Source: JALSNL01 sp036479585
GTDB lineage: Bacteria > Bacteroidota > Ignavibacteria > Ignavibacteriales > Melioribacteraceae
Length of the DNA stretch: 64,000 nucleotides
Assembly (NCBI GenBank): GCA_965224785.1
Contig: OZ245062.1
Location: 4,030,001 to 4,094,000, forward strand
Direction: 5' to 3'
Position numbers and translations under genes: made by a program. Every line of letters begins with the position of its first letter. Position 1 is the first letter of the stretch. Below the pieces are notes generated by a model that saw nothing but the letters and a program-made list of their open reading frames with translations, ran no database searches and had not been told where the DNA came from. This document shows, piece after piece, positions 60,375-64,000 of the stretch.

Positions 60375-62920
60375 CTAATTGCTTCTAAAAGTTCTAACTT
60401 AATAAATTCAAACTCGGAGTTTAGAATTTTTTTGCCATCATTTTTTAATACGTAAAAAGTGTCAATTACATTATCAACATGCGTAGAAATTTTTGCTGAA
60501 TAAATTGTTAAACCAAGCTCAACCATTTTATGTGTTAGTTCGTAAAGCAATCCAATTTTATCTGGCGAGTGAACATCAATAATAGTAAACTGTTCGTGGT
60601 CTTCAAACTTCACAGTAATTTTTTGAGCATTACTTAGCTTCGCATCTTCCAATCGCTTCCATTTCATTTTTACTTTCTCAAACTCTTTATCAATTTGTAA
60701 TTTGCCATCCATTATTTCAGATAAAGAATTAGTTATTTTTTTATGACGAGATTCATCAATAATTTCTTGTGTTCTAAAATCGGTTACAGTAAAACTATCA
60801 ATAACAAAATTATCTTTTCTTGTAAAAATCTTCGCATCATGAATGTTCAAATCATTTACTGATAAAGCACCACATAATTTTGATAGCAAGGATTCTGAAT
60901 CTTTTGTAATTACTGTAACATTTGTAAATGCTTTTGCATCTTTAAAAAATACCGATAGCTTAGAACCCTTCTTAATTTCTTCTATATGTTGATTGATTTC
61001 CTTCTGAGAAAAGTGAAACATGTAACTCATATCATCTAATTGTTCAATGTGTTGAACCATAGAATCATCATTGGAAAATTCTTCACTTTCTAGTACCTCA
61101 ATAGATTTTGCATAAATTAATTCTCTACCAGTAAGTTGCTCTTCCAACATTGATTTTGACTTAACATAAAGTTCATTAAGTAAATCATCCTTCCATTGTG
61201 TCCAAACTACGGGGCTTACGGCTGATAGATCTGCAAATGTTAAAAGATAAAGCATATCCAAATATTCAACAGAGGGAAATATTTTAATAAAATTATCCAA
61301 AGTTTCTGGGTCATTTATATTTCTTCTAAATGCAACTTGCTCCATTGTTAAATGATATTTAACTAAAAATTTAACCAACTCAATTTCTTTTTGACCGTAG
61401 CCTAAGCGTTCCATTACTCCAATTGAAATATCAGATCCAATAATTTCATGCCCGGCAAGACTGATTGGTTTTGCAATGTCATGTAAAAGTATAGCCATAT
61501 ATAGAACATCTTTGGAGGGAATTGAATTAAATATTTTACTTAAATTATTTTCTTTATCATTTAGTAATTCAACATTTTGAAGTGCAATTAAAGTATGTTC
61601 ATCTGCGGTATAACAATGGTAAACGCCTGGTTGAAAAAAACCAACAATATCCTTAAACTCTTTAAGAAGAATACTTAGAAACCCAAATTCGTTCATAACA
61701 GAAAGTGTTTTGCCAACGTTAGCTGGGAGCTTTAACATTTCTCTAAAAAAAACAGAAGATGTGTTTTGAGCTTTATTTGTTTCTTCAAAAATATGGATAC
61801 TTTCAATAATTAGAGAGCGTAAGTTTTTTTCAAAACTTGCATCGTTCATTGCTCTATAATAAAATGCTCTCATAACTTCTGAAATTGTTAAGGTTCTGTC
61901 TTCTGCAAATGAGAGAATTTTACCTTTAACATGAAAATCATCATCTATTTTAATAGTTAAATAATCTGAAAGTGGATTTGCAATTTCTTGATGATATCTC
62001 TTCATCATCGTTTTTGAAAAACGATTTAATATTGTTGCTGAATTAAAATATTGCAACATAAATTCTTTCCAAGTATTCTCATCATAACCAATTTGCATTG
62101 CAATCTTTTGCTGATTTGCAAATTCCAATCTGTCGTTTTTTCTTCCTTCTGTTAAATGTAAAAGGTTACGTGTCTTTAGAATTAATTTATAACTATCAGT
62201 CAATCTTTTTTTTGCTTTATAGTTAATAAAGTTATCTTGAAAAAGAATTCCCAAAAATCTTTGTGTATCTGTAATTTCTTCTTGTTGGGAAAGAATATGT
62301 TTGTTCTTAATTGAATGCATCCATTCAACTGCGTGAATATCTCTAAGTCCGCCAGCAGTAAATTTTATATTTGGCTCTAATACTTTTGGAGAGCGTCCAT
62401 ATTTTTTATAACGAGTTTCAACATCTTCAAATAAATCATATATAAATTTTTCTTTATTAGTCTTTTCTATTTCACTAAAAAGTTTTTTATTCCAGTCATC
62501 ATAAATTTTCTTATCTCCATAAATAAAACGAGTTTCAAAAAATTGTGTAAATGCATGCAAGTCTTCATTCATAAATTTCTTTATGTCAGAAAACTCTCTA
62601 ACAGTATGCGAGACATCAATTCCGGCATCCCATAATTTTGCAACACAACTTTGAACATCTTTTTGACGTTCATCTAACTTGGGGAAAATAAACATCAAAT
62701 CAATATCGGAGTAAGGTGAAAGTTCTCTTCTGCTAAAACCGCCAGTAGCAGCTAATGCACAGTGAGTTCCTTCTTTTTGTATTAGTCGTAAAATATACTC
62801 TTCAACAAGTAAGCTGTGTTTTACACAAAAATTAAACGAATTCTTAGCAAGAGTTTTATTGTTAAATAATTTCTCTCGTTCAGCTAAGAATTCATTTTTA
62901 ATATTTTGAAAATCAGTCAT
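60371..62920 (-). CDS. glnD: [Protein-PII] uridylyltransferase / uridylyl-removing enzyme
   Basis: An 849-residue bifunctional nitrogen sensor that adds or removes UMP on PII signal proteins according to glutamine. Domains in order: nucleotidyltransferase (GGFSRRELSPYSDIDLMFIF, catalytic Asp pair), a helical linker, an HD domain (AILLHDIAKPISLAGHEI), and two C-terminal ACT domains (TNVTVITKDSESLLSKLCGA and TIIDVHSPDKIGLLYELTHK) that bind glutamine. Length is normal for the family. No PII or glutamine synthetase gene is in the window. Confidence 0.95.
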   Translation of the reverse strand: MTDFQNIKNEFLAEREKLFNNKTLAKNSFNFCVKHSLLVEEYILRLIQKEGTHCALAATGGFSRRELSPYSDIDLMFIFPKLDERQKDVQSCVAKLWDAGIDVSHTVREFSDIKKFMNEDLHAFTQFFETRFIYGDKKIYDDWNKKLFSEIEKTNKEKFIYDLFEDVETRYKKYGRSPKVLEPNIKFTAGGLRDIHAVEWMHSIKNKHILSQQEEITDTQRFLGILFQDNFINYKAKKRLTDSYKLILKTRNLLHLTEGRKNDRLEFANQQKIAMQIGYDENTWKEFMLQYFNSATILNRFSKTMMKRYHQEIANPLSDYLTIKIDDDFHVKGKILSFAEDRTLTISEVMRAFYYRAMNDASFEKNLRSLIIESIHIFEETNKAQNTSSVFFREMLKLPANVGKTLSVMNEFGFLSILLKEFKDIVGFFQPGVYHCYTADEHTLIALQNVELLNDKENNLSKIFNSIPSKDVLYMAILLHDIAKPISLAGHEIIGSDISIGVMERLGYGQKEIELVKFLVKYHLTMEQVAFRRNINDPETLDNFIKIFPSVEYLDMLYLLTFADLSAVSPVVWTQWKDDLLNELYVKSKSMLEEQLTGRELIYAKSIEVLESEEFSNDDSMVQHIEQLDDMSYMFHFSQKEINQHIEEIKKGSKLSVFFKDAKAFTNVTVITKDSESLLSKLCGALSVNDLNIHDAKIFTRKDNFVIDSFTVTDFRTQEIIDESRHKKITNSLSEIMDGKLQIDKEFEKVKMKWKRLEDAKLSNAQKITVKFEDHEQFTIIDVHSPDKIGLLYELTHKMVELGLTIYSAKISTHVDNVIDTFYVLKNDGKKILNSEFEFIKLELLEAIS

Positions 62921-62968
62921 AAGTAAATAAATTATTTTATAAAAAAGTTTAAGAGTTTAAAATTAATT

Positions 62969-63063
62969 GTCATATTGAAAGAGTGTTTTTTGCGAATGAA
63001 ATATCTCATACTTTATTGAATCGAGATTCTTCATTCAGCAAAAGACACTTCATTCAGAATGAC
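62969..63063. repeat. Palindromic repeat family B, copy 3
   Basis: A 95-bp element from GTCATATTGAAAGAG to CATTCAGAATGAC, with internal AAATATCTCAT and GAGATTCTTCATTC. It is closest to 11517-11617. It lies between glnD and the lyase gene. Confidence 0.82.
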
Positions 63064-63112
63064 AAATATTTAATTCTCTATTATTCACATAAATAATTTG
63101 TAAATAAAGTAA

Positions 63113-64000
63113 TTATAGTTTTTTAAATTTTGCTTGAAAAAATCTTAAATATTTCGGTTCGTAAGTCATCTTCAAGCCTTTAATAGATTTTCTATTTTGA
63201 TATACAGAAGCAATTGATTCAACTGTAACATCAATATGTGCTTGTGTATAAACTCGACGTGGAAATGTTAAGCGAACCAATTCTAACTTTGGATAATTAT
63301 GTTTCCCAGTTTCTGCATTTCTTCCGGCAGAAACAACACCACGTTCCATAGCACGAACTCCCGAATCTAAATAGATTTCTAAAGCAAGAGTTTGTGCAGG
63401 AAATTCATCTTGCGTTAAATGCGAAAGAAATCTTTTTGCATCTAGAAATATTGCATGACCACCAATTGGTTTTACAAATGGAACTCCATACTTTGCCAAC
63501 TCTTCGCCACAATATCTTACCTGTCCAATTCTTGCATGAATATTATCAAAGTGTAACATCTCTTCAATGCCTATTGCCATTGCTTCCATGTCTCTTCCGG
63601 CAAGTCCGCCATAAGTGTGTAAGCCTTCGTAAATAACAACCATGTTTCTAGCTTCTTCGTAAACTTTTTTATTTCTAGTAGCAATTATACCGCCAATGTT
63701 TACCATCAAATCTTTCTTGGCACTTACCCACATTCCATCAAAGTAGGAATTTATTTCTTTAAATATTTGAGCAATAGTTTTTTTAGCAAATCCTCTTTCT
63801 CTTTCTTTTATGAAGTAAGCATTTTCGGTTGCTCTTGTTGCATCAAACCAAAGCTGAATTCCGTTTTTATCGCAAACAGATTTTACTTCTTTGAGATTTT
63901 TCATTGAGAACGGTTGACCGCCAGCCATGTTTACTGGGCCAGCCATAAACACATAAGGGATTTTTTTAGCTCCAACTTTTTTTATTAGGTCTTCTAATTT
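63113..64000 (-). CDS. Tyrosine phenol-lyase-like beta-eliminating lyase, 5' end missing
   Basis: The gene runs off the right edge; the frame stays open to base 64000 (KLEDLIKKVGAKKIPYVFMA precedes the first in-frame Met). About 295 C-terminal residues are seen. The PLP-binding Lys is in VSAKKDLMVNIGG. The segments YGGLAGRDMEAMAIG, FLDAKRFLSHLTQDEFPAQT and especially VRAMERGVVSAGRN match tyrosine phenol-lyase, where the Arg of MERG contacts the substrate phenol; tryptophanases I recall have VEIGS-type sequence there. It would split tyrosine to phenol, pyruvate and ammonia. Tryptophanase remains the alternative. Confidence 0.82.
   Translation of the reverse strand, partial: KLEDLIKKVGAKKIPYVFMAGPVNMAGGQPFSMKNLKEVKSVCDKNGIQLWFDATRATENAYFIKERERGFAKKTIAQIFKEINSYFDGMWVSAKKDLMVNIGGIIATRNKKVYEEARNMVVIYEGLHTYGGLAGRDMEAMAIGIEEMLHFDNIHARIGQVRYCGEELAKYGVPFVKPIGGHAIFLDAKRFLSHLTQDEFPAQTLALEIYLDSGVRAMERGVVSAGRNAETGKHNYPKLELVRLTFPRRVYTQAHIDVTVESIASVYQNRKSIKGLKMTYEPKYLRFFQAKFKKL

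Overview
The window looks like the chromosome of an AT-rich bacterium of the Bacteroidota/Chlorobiota group, most probably an Ignavibacteria-type lineage. Supporting this are a C-terminal type IX secretion sorting domain at the left edge, a long (412-residue) IspH, an ATP-type PEP carboxykinase, LPS/Kdo enzymes, DUF2853 proteins and many dispersed palindromic repeats in very AT-rich spacers. The assignment rests on protein style and family knowledge, not on a marker gene. I saw no rRNA, tRNA, CRISPR array or complete insertion sequence.

Layout: 1-10.7 kb holds exodeoxyribonuclease III, a lipoprotein amidohydrolase, a PLP-dependent deaminase/desulfhydrase, IspH, two DUF2853 paralogues, an ECF sigma/anti-sigma/periplasmic protein operon whose sigma gene carries an in-frame stop, a Rof-like protein and glycogen synthase. 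10.9-22.3 kb holds an AhpD-like protein, an ArsM arsenite methyltransferase, dGTPase, a large PAS histidine kinase with a degenerate receiver, PckA, and a Kdo transferase/heptosyltransferase pair. 22.4-26.3 kb is accessory: a thioesterase, a two-gene exported module of visibly higher G+C (coiled-coil M15-like protein plus a lipoprotein with a phage tail-collar domain), and a HigBA-type toxin-antitoxin locus whose toxin carries an in-frame stop. 26.3-39.2 kb is mostly housekeeping: Na/Pi symporter, fructose-bisphosphatase, a heterodimeric ABC exporter, SerS, LeuS and LysA, plus a small mobile element carrying a GxxExxY gene.

39.2-52.2 kb is a copper-handling region: an HMA-AraC fusion regulator, CopZ, CopA, a divergent DoxX/YjdI/pirin/TMEM175 group, a Cys/Met-rich exported protein and CusC-, CusB- and CusA-like efflux genes. 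Two promoters in it share TATAAC direct repeats spaced exactly 21 bp apart, a good candidate for the regulator's binding site.

52.2-64 kb holds an S9 peptidase, a DUF1232 protein and a Nudix hydrolase, then a four-gene cassette (MBL-fold hydrolase, NAD(P)-binding protein, SDR, ArsR-type regulator) bounded by a 10-bp inverted repeat and by strong DNA hairpins. MurI, GlnD and a truncated tyrosine phenol-lyase-like gene follow. Spacers throughout carry several families of short palindromic, MITE-like repeats. The best candidates for something new are the hairpin-bounded cassette with its own ArsR operator pair, the collar-lipoprotein/M15-like module, and the 21-bp-spaced copper boxes.
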